A DNA stretch of 17,254 bases from Candidatus Thorarchaeota archaeon (GCA_030642465.1 DAOWNS010000012.1:1-17254); one strand, 5' to 3'. Counted from the stretch's first letter, positions 1-7,227 are shown. Notes: generated by a model not told the origin, from the letters alone. Made by a program: numbers and translations.

Positions 1-2
1 CA

Positions 3-863
3 GAAGGACGTGCTGAGATTACTCTCGGTTACGGAGAGGCTCATATGATTGCAGCTGCGCTTGAGAAGCTCGCACAGACTGCACGCAATTACAAGCAGGC
101 TTACAAGAAAACCACAGATGTGGGAGGAGGAAATCGCATAGACTTTGAGAGAGCTGAAGATGGCACGATAACAGTTTCCGGCGATGGCAAGACCTACTTC
201 CTCACTGAAAGCGAGGTGCGTGAGCTTGCTGACAGGCTAAACAACTTGCCTCCAGTGGAGGTTATTCCGCCCTCGAAGTATGTTCAGAAAATAGCCCCTG
301 AAGCGGGGGTTTGTCTGGTTGTTAAGAATGGCGGGAAGTCCTTGTCACTAACCTTGCCTGAAGCGGCATTAGTTAGAACGGCCATTCAAAACAGCATGGA
401 GAGTAGGTTTTTCCTTGAACCGATTGTGATTGGGAAGAAGAAGCTGCTCGTAACAAGAAGCAGTGACCTGAAGTGGTTGCTGAGCAGTGATGGAAGCGAG
501 ATAAGATTCACAGCCTATGAGATAGAGGCGCTAATGGCAGGTCTTCACAATGTTATTCTTGATGTCCTGATGGACATGGTGAAATCCCTAGGCAGTGATG
601 ACATCGCAGACATTCGCATAAAAAGCCAGGTTCAACGGATTGAACAGGATGCAACAGGTATCCTAGGTGAGCATAAGAAAGCCAAAGGCAGAGTGCGGAA
701 CATCGTCAAGAGGTCAAGAAAGATACTAGGCACCGTAGAAGACGCTGAACTGCGGCTTGAGGAATTCGTTAATCTGTGCAAACATATCCAGAGAAAATTC
801 GAACCTGAATTTGTAAAGCCTCTCTTTGACCTGATTGGTAGGACATTCGTCACTGAATCGTAG
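3..863 (+). CDS. Unrecognised protein with internal repeats, 5' end cut by the window
   Basis: I do not recognise a family. The frame is open from the first complete codon at base 3 to the TAG at 861-863. An ATG at 45 with a GGAGAGG-like sequence just upstream could serve as a start. I prefer a start outside the window, because codons 3-44 encode residues that match a motif repeated later in the protein. That motif is a hydrophobic strand, then a pattern like I-x-L-T-x-x-E-x-x-x-L-x-x-x-L. It occurs at the cut N-terminus (ITLGYGEAHMIAAALEKL), then near TYFLTESEVRELADRL, SLSLTLPEAALVRTAI and EIRFTAYEIEALMAGL. The C-terminal 100 residues are charged and predicted helical (KKAKGRVRNIVKRSRKIL). 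No signal peptide, membrane segment or catalytic motif is visible in the part present. The next gene follows at once on the same strand, so the two are probably co-transcribed. Its role is unknown. Confidence 0.75.
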   Translation, partial: EGRAEITLGYGEAHMIAAALEKLAQTARNYKQAYKKTTDVGGGNRIDFERAEDGTITVSGDGKTYFLTESEVRELADRLNNLPPVEVIPPSKYVQKIAPEAGVCLVVKNGGKSLSLTLPEAALVRTAIQNSMESRFFLEPIVIGKKKLLVTRSSDLKWLLSSDGSEIRFTAYEIEALMAGLHNVILDVLMDMVKSLGSDDIADIRIKSQVQRIEQDATGILGEHKKAKGRVRNIVKRSRKILGTVEDAELRLEEFVNLCKHIQRKFEPEFVKPLFDLIGRTFVTES

Positions 864-924
864 GCTTGCACGGCACAACTCTTATGAAAGCGACTGGCTG
901 AACCATGCATCTGAGGTCCTTGAC

Positions 925-1815
925 TTGAGCATGCGGTACATCAGCCAGCTTGGAAAGCGATGGGGAACACGAGCTCCAAGGCAATTCCTCCGCATGTATG
1001 GTCTTCATCGAACGCCCTTCGGTGACATTCTCAACAACATTTTCCATGCGCTTGACAACATCGACGGGCACTTCTGCTTTCCAACCGTGGCTGCAGTTGC
1101 TAAAATGCGCCCAGAGTTAGTACGACGCATAGTCACTGAAGGTCACGAAGTAGCAAGTCATGGTTACAACCATCTTCGCTATCCAACATTAACGCCAAGT
1201 GACCGGAAAAAGGACCTGATGCTAAGTCTCCAAGTCTACAGGAAAATGGGTATCGAAATCAAGGGATTCAGGGCACCCTATGACAACTACACTGATGATA
1301 TGCCTGAATTGATTGAACGTTTCGGGTTCATTTGGGATGGCGGATTCGGATACAGGCCAGAACACCGAAAGAAAGACAACTTCTTCAATGTGGAACTTAG
1401 CGGTAAGATGTCAAGCACCACATACATCCCGCTCAATATCTGGAGCGACGACAAAATGATTGATGGTCTTGGAATGGGACCTGAAGCTGTAGCTACTCAG
1501 CTCAAGCGTGAGATCAAGAATGCTTCCACGAGAGGAGGCGTTGTCATGTTCGATTTGCATCCAATTAGGATTGGGCAGCCCAAGTTCGTTGGTGCTCTGA
1601 GAACTGTTGTGGAATATGCGGCAGAGCTGGGAGGCTGGTGTCCAAATCCGGTAGATGCCGTAACGTATTGGAAGAAGCATGGTAAGTGGAAAGGGGATGC
1701 AACCTTCTGTTTACTACTTACAGGTGACATTGATAACTGGGTTTTCGCAGACTACCTAAGGAGATATTTGTGGCGAAGGATGGACTCCACCAACCGAAAT
1801 GGAAGTGTTGATTGA
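925..1815 (+). CDS. Polysaccharide deacetylase (NodB/CE4) family protein with motif 1 displaced to the C-terminus
   Basis: This is probably a metal-dependent deacetylase or amidohydrolase of the carbohydrate esterase 4 fold. In numbering from the upstream TTG at 835, the metal-binding pair H109/H113 sits in ASHGYNH after GHEV. R146 and P148 sit in GFRAPYD, and H242 sits in VVMFDLHP, the usual strand-end histidine. The usual N-terminal Asp-Asp motif is missing. A likely equivalent, LLLTGDIDN (D298, D300), lies near the C-terminus, which suggests circular permutation or a rearranged tandem ancestor. No signal peptide or membrane helix is evident. The start is uncertain. TTG at 925 has GAGGT at 913-917 with 7-base spacing. 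ATG at 931 is six bases further, and TTG at 835 would overlap the previous gene without a ribosome site. The next gene begins 1-2 bases after the stop, so the two are probably translationally coupled. The substrate cannot be read from the sequence; an N-acetylated sugar is the family default. Confidence 0.8.
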   Translation: MSMRYISQLGKRWGTRAPRQFLRMYGLHRTPFGDILNNIFHALDNIDGHFCFPTVAAVAKMRPELVRRIVTEGHEVASHGYNHLRYPTLTPSDRKKDLMLSLQVYRKMGIEIKGFRAPYDNYTDDMPELIERFGFIWDGGFGYRPEHRKKDNFFNVELSGKMSSTTYIPLNIWSDDKMIDGLGMGPEAVATQLKREIKNASTRGGVVMFDLHPIRIGQPKFVGALRTVVEYAAELGGWCPNPVDAVTYWKKHGKWKGDATFCLLLTGDIDNWVFADYLRRYLWRRMDSTNRNGSVD

Positions 1816-1816
1816 A

Positions 1817-2263
1817 ATGGGCAAAACAATCGGCAGGTTACTGAGAATTCTAGCTTGGCTAGCACCGGTCTACCAGTTCCGTGCATCAGTGCTTAGGAAG
1901 TGCGGTGTCAAGGTGGGTAAAGGGGTCTTCATCGGCTATTTGGTCATGATTGACAGTGAGTATCCGGAGTACGTGGAGATCGAGGACTGGGCTGCGATTG
2001 GCCCCGGAGCAAAGCTAATGGCCCATTCCGGTTCAAGCCCGTACCTCCAGAAATCGAAAATCTACCATGGAGGACCTAAGAAAATCACCATCAAGAAGGG
2101 AGCTTGGATTGCCAGCGGCGCAATCATCTTGCCGGGGGTGACTGTTGGAGAGGGAGCAATCGTTGCAGCGGGAGCTGTTGTGCATAGGGATGTGCTACCC
2201 CTAACATTGGTTGCAGGTAATCCCGCAAGAGCGGTTCAGAAACTGGAACCAAAGAAGGCCTAA
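1817..2263 (+). CDS. Left-handed beta-helix (hexapeptide repeat) O/N-acyltransferase
   Basis: This is a small acyltransferase of the hexapeptide-repeat (LbH, WbbJ/maltose acetyltransferase-like) superfamily, about 148 residues. It shows irregular [LIV]-G-x4 turns: VKVGKGVFIG near the N-terminus, IEDWAAIGPGAKL in the middle, and IKKGAWIASGAIILPG then VGEGAIVAAGAVV toward the end. It closes with the family's typical VAGNPARAV. A histidine in LMAHSG is a plausible catalytic base. Members move acetyl or other short acyl groups from CoA or a carrier to sugars or amino sugars, as homotrimers. ATG at 1817 is chosen because GGAAGTG at 1801-1807 is well placed; ATG at 1799 is an alternative that overlaps the deacetylase gene. 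It follows the deacetylase directly. Its TAA overlaps, tail to tail, the stop of the acyl carrier protein gene on the other strand. That neighbour suggests ACP-bound acyl groups as possible donors, which is inference only. Confidence 0.85.
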   Translation: MGKTIGRLLRILAWLAPVYQFRASVLRKCGVKVGKGVFIGYLVMIDSEYPEYVEIEDWAAIGPGAKLMAHSGSSPYLQKSKIYHGGPKKITIKKGAWIASGAIILPGVTVGEGAIVAAGAVVHRDVLPLTLVAGNPARAVQKLEPKKA

Positions 2264-2499
2264 TCGGAGATTTTCTTGGAGAGCAGGCTTCTGATATCAG
2301 CGACTGTCCAGATATCAACGACTTCGTCGTCCTCGAAGAATATGCCAAACTCGTTTTCAATCTCGCTTATCAGAATGAGATGGGCCATGGAATCCCAGGG
2401 CTCATAATCGCTCCGCTTCAGGTCATCTGTCAATTCATTCTTGTTTAAGAGGAGGACCTTGGAGATTATCTCCGTAAGCGTATTTTCAGCGTCTGTCAT
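2260..2499 (-). CDS. Acyl carrier protein
   Basis: A 79-residue acidic acyl carrier protein of normal family length. The conserved site for 4'-phosphopantetheine is the serine in WDSMAHL (S37), preceded by the usual helix 1 and loop (ELTDDLKRSDYEP) and followed by acidic helix II (SEIENEFGIFFEDDEV). The start is the ATG at 2499: GAGGAG, which overlaps the end and stop of the FkbH gene, lies 7 bases upstream. A TTG at 2514 would also be in frame but overlaps FkbH. It is the last gene of a minus-strand cluster, 4 bases after FkbH and close to a holo-ACP synthase gene, so carrier, loading enzyme and activating enzyme sit together. The likely cargo is a glyceryl-type three-carbon unit rather than a growing fatty acid, since no synthase genes are near. 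Its TAG stop overlaps the opposing acyltransferase stop in CTAA at 2260-2263. Confidence 0.92.
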   Translation of the reverse strand: MTDAENTLTEIISKVLLLNKNELTDDLKRSDYEPWDSMAHLILISEIENEFGIFFEDDEVVDIWTVADIRSLLSKKISD

Positions 2500-2503
2500 C
2501 ACG

Positions 2504-4336
2504 TCACTCCTCAATGAGATCTATCCAGTCTGGCACTTTGACTGTACTATAAGCAAGGTCGAGCACCCAGCTTGCGGTATCATCTGTTTCTTTCTGTTTG
2601 GTGAATCCGTTAAGTTCATAGAAATCTGCTGCTGGAGCGTTCTTCTTGGTCGGTATGTACTCGCCTATCACGTGCTTGGCTCCGGCAATCTTGGCATCAG
2701 CTATAATCTTGGCTAGAAATGCGGTTTCTACGGAGCGCCCAATCACACGACAACTCATGAGGAAAGAATCGACTGTCCAAGATGTGTTATCCATTCTAAC
2801 TATCGCGACTCCAACGACGCCCTCATCTCCAAACTTGTCCTGAACTGTCATGCTATAGACTGCAGAGTCCTTTGCATCCCTCAGGGTCTTAGTTTCGGCA
2901 TCTGTGTATCTTCGGGTAGTCAGGTTAAACTGGCTTGTTTTTCCGATGAGCTGAACTACTCGGGGTGTATCAAAGTCGTCGATCAGTTTCACTCGCACTT
3001 TGAGTTCAAGTGTTCTGAGGAAATCCTCGATGGATGTAGAGCTCTGTTCCAGCTCGTTTCGTTTGCGTTTGCCAACGTACATCTCACCGCGAGCCATATC
3101 CTCCTTGGTGAACGATAGGACATCGAACACGTCCAAGTTCTCCAATGTCGTCCTGTAAAGACGGGGGTTCTTTGGAAGATCAACGACCATCACCTCCGGA
3201 TAGGTCCGTCTAATCTGCTCGCGTTCTACAGGACTATCATCAATGAACACGATACTGTCAAGACCAATATTGATCTCTTTTGCCAGTTCTGCAATATTCG
3301 CTGCCTTATTCTGCCAATTGATTCTCATGGCTGCAAAGTGCTCTTCTTTGAGAATCTGATGAGGATGCTCTTGTAGAACCTTGACCGCATCGTCGAAATT
3401 GTTCTTGCTGTTTATTGCAAGGATAACCCCTCTATTGTAGAGGCTCAGCAATGCACGCTGGAACTCCACATACTCTAAACCGGGGGAGGCTGGACCAAGC
3501 TTGATTCCTTCAATGCCGTCTTCGCCGATTATGCCGCCCCAAAGAGTGTTATCAAGGTCTAGCACAATGCACTTTTTCGCGAAACCCTTGAGAGCGCAGA
3601 AGTATCTCATAAACTCGTTAGCAATGATTGGCGTGAACTCCTCACTAAATGGGACAGAGCCTCTGTAGTACGTGTTCCAGTTCACAGTACTGGATTTGCC
3701 AAAGTCGGAAGCAACCGAATCTAGGTCCACAACAAAGATATTTGAATTGCCCTCAAGTTTCTCCTCCAAGAGCTGGTTGGCTCGACGGAAGAACTTCTTG
3801 AAACCAAGTTTCTGCTTATTGTCAGCAATGCCCAATGGAGAAAACGTAGGAACGATGAAATTGTTCACAAGAATCAGTGCCGCACTACTCTTCTCCAGTC
3901 GTTCTGCGATTGCTGTGACGCTGTTCACTAGTTCTTTCATTTGAGCACTACGACTCTTGCTGCTCATCCGAGGATAATCGGAGAGGAAATTCTGATCTAA
4001 TAGTGACCAAGCATCTACTGCAAGTACAATGATGATTGGCGCCCCCTTGTACAGCTCTGAAGTCGTGTCCATTGCTTCCTGACGGTATGTGTTGAATCCA
4101 CCAACGAACGTGTGAGGTTGGAATCCTTCCAGTCGTATCTTAACATCAAAACACGCCGCGAGCGGCTCCAGTGTGGATGAGCCAATTACTGCAATGCTCG
4201 TCCTAAGACTGACATCTTCCAATGGCTTGGGTGAAAGGCGTTGAATCTTCTTGTAGGCGCTCCAGAGGTTAAGATATGTTGGTGACTTACGCACCGACGC
4301 CAGAATCTCATCCACTTGGTCATCTGTGCCATTCAT
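2504..4336 (-). CDS. FkbH-like protein: SGNH-like, HAD-IIIC and GNAT domains; loads ACP with a C3 acyl unit
   Basis: A 610-residue FkbH-family protein with the complete layout. An SGNH-like N-terminal domain spans about residues 45-245 (IGSSTLEPLA, then IIIVLAVDAWSLL). A HAD domain follows with motif I DLDNTLWGG (nucleophile D260), motif II NSKNN (S310), the K344 region INWQNKA, and motif IV FIDDSPVERE (D366/D367). A C-terminal GNAT domain carries the signature SQFNLTTRRY (468-477). Characterised FkbH enzymes take 1,3-bisphosphoglycerate, dephosphorylate it and load the glyceryl group onto an acyl carrier protein, the first step to methoxymalonyl-ACP or glycerate/lactate-type decorations. All expected catalytic residues appear intact. 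The gene lies 6 bases after the holo-ACP synthase gene and 4 bases before the ACP gene. The true C3 substrate cannot be told from sequence. No dehydrogenase or O-methyltransferase for methoxymalonyl-ACP is present, so that pathway is unlikely here. Confidence 0.93.
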   Translation of the reverse strand: MNGTDDQVDEILASVRKSPTYLNLWSAYKKIQRLSPKPLEDVSLRTSIAVIGSSTLEPLAACFDVKIRLEGFQPHTFVGGFNTYRQEAMDTTSELYKGAPIIIVLAVDAWSLLDQNFLSDYPRMSSKSRSAQMKELVNSVTAIAERLEKSSAALILVNNFIVPTFSPLGIADNKQKLGFKKFFRRANQLLEEKLEGNSNIFVVDLDSVASDFGKSSTVNWNTYYRGSVPFSEEFTPIIANEFMRYFCALKGFAKKCIVLDLDNTLWGGIIGEDGIEGIKLGPASPGLEYVEFQRALLSLYNRGVILAINSKNNFDDAVKVLQEHPHQILKEEHFAAMRINWQNKAANIAELAKEINIGLDSIVFIDDSPVEREQIRRTYPEVMVVDLPKNPRLYRTTLENLDVFDVLSFTKEDMARGEMYVGKRKRNELEQSSTSIEDFLRTLELKVRVKLIDDFDTPRVVQLIGKTSQFNLTTRRYTDAETKTLRDAKDSAVYSMTVQDKFGDEGVVGVAIVRMDNTSWTVDSFLMSCRVIGRSVETAFLAKIIADAKIAGAKHVIGEYIPTKKNAPAADFYELNGFTKQKETDDTASWVLDLAYSTVKVPDWIDLIEE

Positions 4337-4342
4337 TACGGC

Positions 4343-4759
4343 TCACTCGTTTGGTAACAGCTCTAATGCATTACTGTCTAATACGCCTTGAATGTACTCT
4401 TTCCCAGATTTGGATAGCGAAGATACTGTTGCAGCAACAGCAACTGCATGATTCCTTGAGTGTGAAAGACTGACCTTGATTTCGTCACTTTCAACCCCAT
4501 TCACACAAACGTAGGGAGCTCCATCACCATTGCGGAGAATCTCAATGGATCCCAATGACGTGCCTTGTTTCGTTCCTATCGACTTGACCACGGCTTCCTT
4601 CCCTGCGAATGTTGCTGCTAGATGCGGAGCAGGATCACTGTAGCCATAGCAGTAGTCAAGCTCTCTTGGAGAATATGTCCGTTTGATGAAGGGCGCTTCA
4701 CGCTTGACACCCCTGAATCGGTCGATGTCGATAATGTCGACACCAACGTTAAGGTTCAT
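4343..4759 (-). CDS. acpS: Holo-[acyl-carrier-protein] synthase (4'-phosphopantetheinyl transferase, AcpS type)
   Basis: This enzyme transfers 4'-phosphopantetheine from coenzyme A to the serine of acyl carrier proteins. Numbering from the ATG at 4759 gives 138 residues, close to bacterial AcpS. It shows VGVDIIDIDRF (Mg-binding D8), TFAGKEAVVKS (K54, E55) and SLSHSRNHAVAVA (99-109), the three classical AcpS motifs in order. An in-frame TTG at 4792 would add eleven residues before the conserved start. The ATG fits family length better, although the purine-rich sequence before it is unusually close. It heads the tight acpS-FkbH-ACP run, with its stop 6 bases before FkbH. A TTATAA element at 4825-4830 could drive this run separately from the helicase upstream. 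Most archaea lack this enzyme, so its presence supports a working ACP. Lateral origin from bacteria is plausible but not shown by the sequence alone. Confidence 0.92.
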   Translation of the reverse strand: MNLNVGVDIIDIDRFRGVKREAPFIKRTYSPRELDYCYGYSDPAPHLAATFAGKEAVVKSIGTKQGTSLGSIEILRNGDGAPYVCVNGVESDEIKVSLSHSRNHAVAVAATVSSLSKSGKEYIQGVLDSNALELLPNE

Positions 4760-4824
4760 CTCCCCTGTGCCTTTGGAGGCCTCATCTGTCAAGGTAGCTC
4801 ACGAGCCATTTCTTTGAACGAGTC

Positions 4825-4830
4825 TTATAA
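4825..4830 (-). promoter_or_regulatory. Possible TATA box for the acpS-FkbH-ACP run
   Basis: TTATAA (read on the minus strand) lies in the short gap after the helicase stop codon. Transcription starting about 25 bases downstream, near 4802, would leave a short leader before either acpS start (4792 or 4759). The call rests on position and an AT-rich core only. No clear purine-rich BRE is visible. Confidence 0.3.
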
Positions 4831-4840
4831 TGATGGTGTA

Positions 4841-6292
4841 TTATGAACGGGCTCGTATTCCAAGTTGTCCCACATCGGGCTCTACAACTGCAGTGGACCA
4901 CGGATATCGAGCCAATATCCGCTGCATTAGTCCTTTGACCTTTCGCATTTCAGAAGTCCCAGAGTAAGCTAGAAGCAAGACAAGTCCACCTCTTGTTCTC
5001 TTGAACTTCTGGTACATCGTTTTACTGGTATTGATCGTATCGCAGACCACCATGACATTGGCTTGCGGGATGTCAAGATCGCGCTCCCCGACTGGGGACA
5101 TCACCAAGGCTCGTACGTCAGCATTTTCTTTGAACTCCTTCAACACTTCACCCTTGTCCCGAGTTTTCCCAGTGATTGTAAGCACTGGCAATCCTGCATT
5201 CTCCAGAACGCTACGCACCTGTTCGACCATCTTAAGGTAGGAAGTGAGGACTAGTGTTTTTTGATGCTTTACGGCGATTTCGAGTACTCTCGTGACCTTT
5301 GTAGAAACTGTGGGAATCGTACGCCTGAGTTGGGCGACATTGAAGTAATGATTCAGATAGTCAGCATGAAACATTCGTAAGAACTGCTTGGGTGGCATCG
5401 CATAGACATACTTGCGCAATAGAAGCAACCCAGAGTATCGGCCCTTGAGTTCATCATCAACTGGAAGCCGCTCCAGCATTAGATGCACTCTCCTTGCGTC
5501 GCCTGCAATGATGTCAAGATTGTCGCTCTCGGCGAGCTCGTTCATAATCTCAATGCGCGTATCGCGTACAAGCTCGTCAAGCACGATTGAGATTGATCTT
5601 ATCTTGAGATCATTTACTTCTGCGATAGACAGGAATGTGGGGTCAAGATGGTCGTCGACATCAGTACCGTATAGATCGCCCATTGTGATGACTTCTGAGT
5701 TCGGAATGTATTCCTTCAGCGTTACTAGCTCATCACGAATCTCCAGTTGCTCATCTGTGAAAATAGCATGGTCGTCTCTGAGTGTTCCGCTCATTCCAAT
5801 CAGCCACTTGTCGCCAAGGAATGTTAGAAGCTCATTCCATGGAAACACGAGCGCGGTGCGCGTGCTAGTTCTTTTGATGAGAGTGTCGACCTCGTTGATT
5901 AGAATTGCTTCAAAAGGTTCTAGGAGGCTCAAGTCCTTTCGTGCAATGCCTGCCAGTACCTGCGGGGTTGCCACAATCACCCTCTTTTCTCTCAACACCA
6001 GTGCCCTTCGGCCTGACGGAACTCTGGATGATAGCTCACCTAGGTCGTTTTCTAGTCCGCCATATTCACTCCTGAGATAATCTACTGTTTCAGCCAGTGA
6101 TGATGAGGAATGAACTACGATGATGAATTTCGTATCGGGGAATCGTTCTGCTACAAGCTGGTGGGTAATGAACCGCTTGCCAAGGCCGCAATCGAGTTCG
6201 AGAAGAAGATTCGTACCCTGCAAGTCGCTAATCCTGTTGAGGATATAGGTCTGATATCCGCGCGGAGTGTATTTTGGCTTATCTCCCGACAT
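4841..6292 (-). CDS. Hef-like superfamily 2 helicase homologue with degenerate ATPase motifs
   Basis: A 483-residue protein with the order of SF2 helicase motifs: a front end like TPRGYQTYI; Walker A region CGLGKR (35-40); motif Ib VIVATPQVL (106-113); motif II position INEVD (132-136); motif III SGT (168-170). The second RecA domain carries LVLTSY, GERDLDIP (402-409) and a motif VI remnant YQKFKRTRGG (427-436). The helical insert between the domains (about 220-320), TPQVL and the GERDLDIP region recall Hef/FANCM helicases, which remodel stalled forks. The Walker A Thr/Ser is R40 and the first acidic residue of DExx is N133, so both usual Mg-ATP ligands are lost; E134 is kept. There is no ERCC4 nuclease or HhH tail. 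ATP hydrolysis may be weak or absent. It sits between an acyltransferase gene (51 bases upstream) and acpS. That placement gives no obvious functional link and may reflect only gene order. Confidence 0.78.
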   Translation of the reverse strand: MSGDKPKYTPRGYQTYILNRISDLQGTNLLLELDCGLGKRFITHQLVAERFPDTKFIIVVHSSSSLAETVDYLRSEYGGLENDLGELSSRVPSGRRALVLREKRVIVATPQVLAGIARKDLSLLEPFEAILINEVDTLIKRTSTRTALVFPWNELLTFLGDKWLIGMSGTLRDDHAIFTDEQLEIRDELVTLKEYIPNSEVITMGDLYGTDVDDHLDPTFLSIAEVNDLKIRSISIVLDELVRDTRIEIMNELAESDNLDIIAGDARRVHLMLERLPVDDELKGRYSGLLLLRKYVYAMPPKQFLRMFHADYLNHYFNVAQLRRTIPTVSTKVTRVLEIAVKHQKTLVLTSYLKMVEQVRSVLENAGLPVLTITGKTRDKGEVLKEFKENADVRALVMSPVGERDLDIPQANVMVVCDTINTSKTMYQKFKRTRGGLVLLLAYSGTSEMRKVKGLMQRILARYPWSTAVVEPDVGQLGIRARS

Positions 6293-6343
6293 CTCAAGAG
6301 TTCATTCATAGTCGACGTTAAGAACTCATCCTTAACGGAGAGC

Positions 6344-7183
6344 CTAATCTTCGCCAGTGGTCGATCCTGCAGTTGGGCTACCGATTGCATACGCTTCCGC
6401 TTCTTCACATGGAACCGGCTTCCTTGGAAGCGCCTTTCCGCGGACCCATATCGTATTGGGTGGAATGACCTTATCCTTGGGAACCACAGATGTGGCAGCG
6501 ACGAGTACATTGTCCCCAATATCAGCACCGGCAAGAATGACAGCATTCGCGCCCACCGTTACGTTATTGCCTAGCTTTACGGTCTTCAGGTACAGACAAC
6601 CACTCTCGTAAACATGTCCGCTCAGAATGGCATCATATCCAAAGAAACATCCCTCTCCGATTATGGTCCGCTCGGGATTGAACATGCGACCATTGCCAAT
6701 GATAGTATTTTTTCCAAGCTTCGCTCCGAACAGCATATGCCTTGGTGAGGTGTCAAGGAAGATTGAGAAGAACCCTGCAAAGTAGGGGATAAGGATGTAA
6801 TAGACCTGAGCGAATTCATACAGAAGCCAATCCTCGGTTTCCTGTTTGTAATATCCATCTTCCAAACGAGGAATGCCTCTGCGTGATAGCTTGAACATGC
6901 CTATGAGAATACCCAGGAATAGCGCGTAGCAGAATAAACCGACCGGAATAAGGAAGATAATGCCCCAGAACCGAGAGTAGACGAATGTTGGAAAATCCGC
7001 ATTGAAAGCTCCTTGAAAGGCGCTCTGAATATCAATGAAAGGCCAACCTAGTCCGTTGAGCATCGAATCAACATTCCAAAAAGCCCAAACAAAGAGGAAA
7101 ATAGCCGGGACAGCTGCAACTATCAGACTGATGAGAATTGATAGAATCATGTAAGCGCCGTAAGCTAGGGTCCTGGCCTTCAT
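6344..7183 (-). CDS. Membrane-anchored hexapeptide-repeat acyltransferase, resembling the C-terminal module of Pls/PosA-type NRPSs
   Basis: A 279-residue protein with two parts. Residues 8-37, 73-97 and 121-143 are strongly hydrophobic and look like three membrane segments. Residues about 154-250 form a left-handed beta-helix: LGKNTIIGNG, IGEGCFFGYDAILSGH, LGNNVTVGANAVILAG and IGDNVLVAATSVVP. H190 in SGHVYESG is a candidate active-site residue. The TM-plus-LbH layout, and phrases such as WLLYEFAQVYYILIPYFAG, recall the repeated C-terminal module of Pls/PosA non-ribosomal peptide synthetases, here as a free-standing gene. That resemblance is from memory and is moderate. ATG at 7183 is used; GTG at 7192 is possible. 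It probably acts at the cytoplasmic membrane face, moving an acyl or aminoacyl group. With AcpS, FkbH and ACP downstream on the same strand, an ACP-linked donor is conceivable. Confidence 0.8.
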   Translation of the reverse strand: MKARTLAYGAYMILSILISLIVAAVPAIFLFVWAFWNVDSMLNGLGWPFIDIQSAFQGAFNADFPTFVYSRFWGIIFLIPVGLFCYALFLGILIGMFKLSRRGIPRLEDGYYKQETEDWLLYEFAQVYYILIPYFAGFFSIFLDTSPRHMLFGAKLGKNTIIGNGRMFNPERTIIGEGCFFGYDAILSGHVYESGCLYLKTVKLGNNVTVGANAVILAGADIGDNVLVAATSVVPKDKVIPPNTIWVRGKALPRKPVPCEEAEAYAIGSPTAGSTTGED

Positions 7184-7227
7184 AAGAAACACGTCTTGGA
7201 GTGCTTGGGAGCCATGCGGGACGGAGT

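Noticed and set aside
1680..1815. Frameshift at the end of the deacetylase leading into a second deacetylase domain
   Set aside because: No CE4 motifs continue in other frames downstream; the next gene is a clear beta-helix acyltransferase.
2504..4336. Methoxymalonyl-ACP pathway
   Set aside because: FkbH and ACP are present, but the dehydrogenases and O-methyltransferase that pathway needs are not found in the window.
5412..6080. Long plus-strand reading frame (222 codons) opposite the helicase gene
   Set aside because: Its product is Ser/Arg-rich low-complexity text with no domain, and it lies wholly antisense to a gene with recognisable helicase motifs.
6110..6574. Plus-strand reading frame across the helicase/acyltransferase gap
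   Set aside because: It runs antisense to the start of the helicase and the end of the membrane acyltransferase; the product has no recognisable motif.
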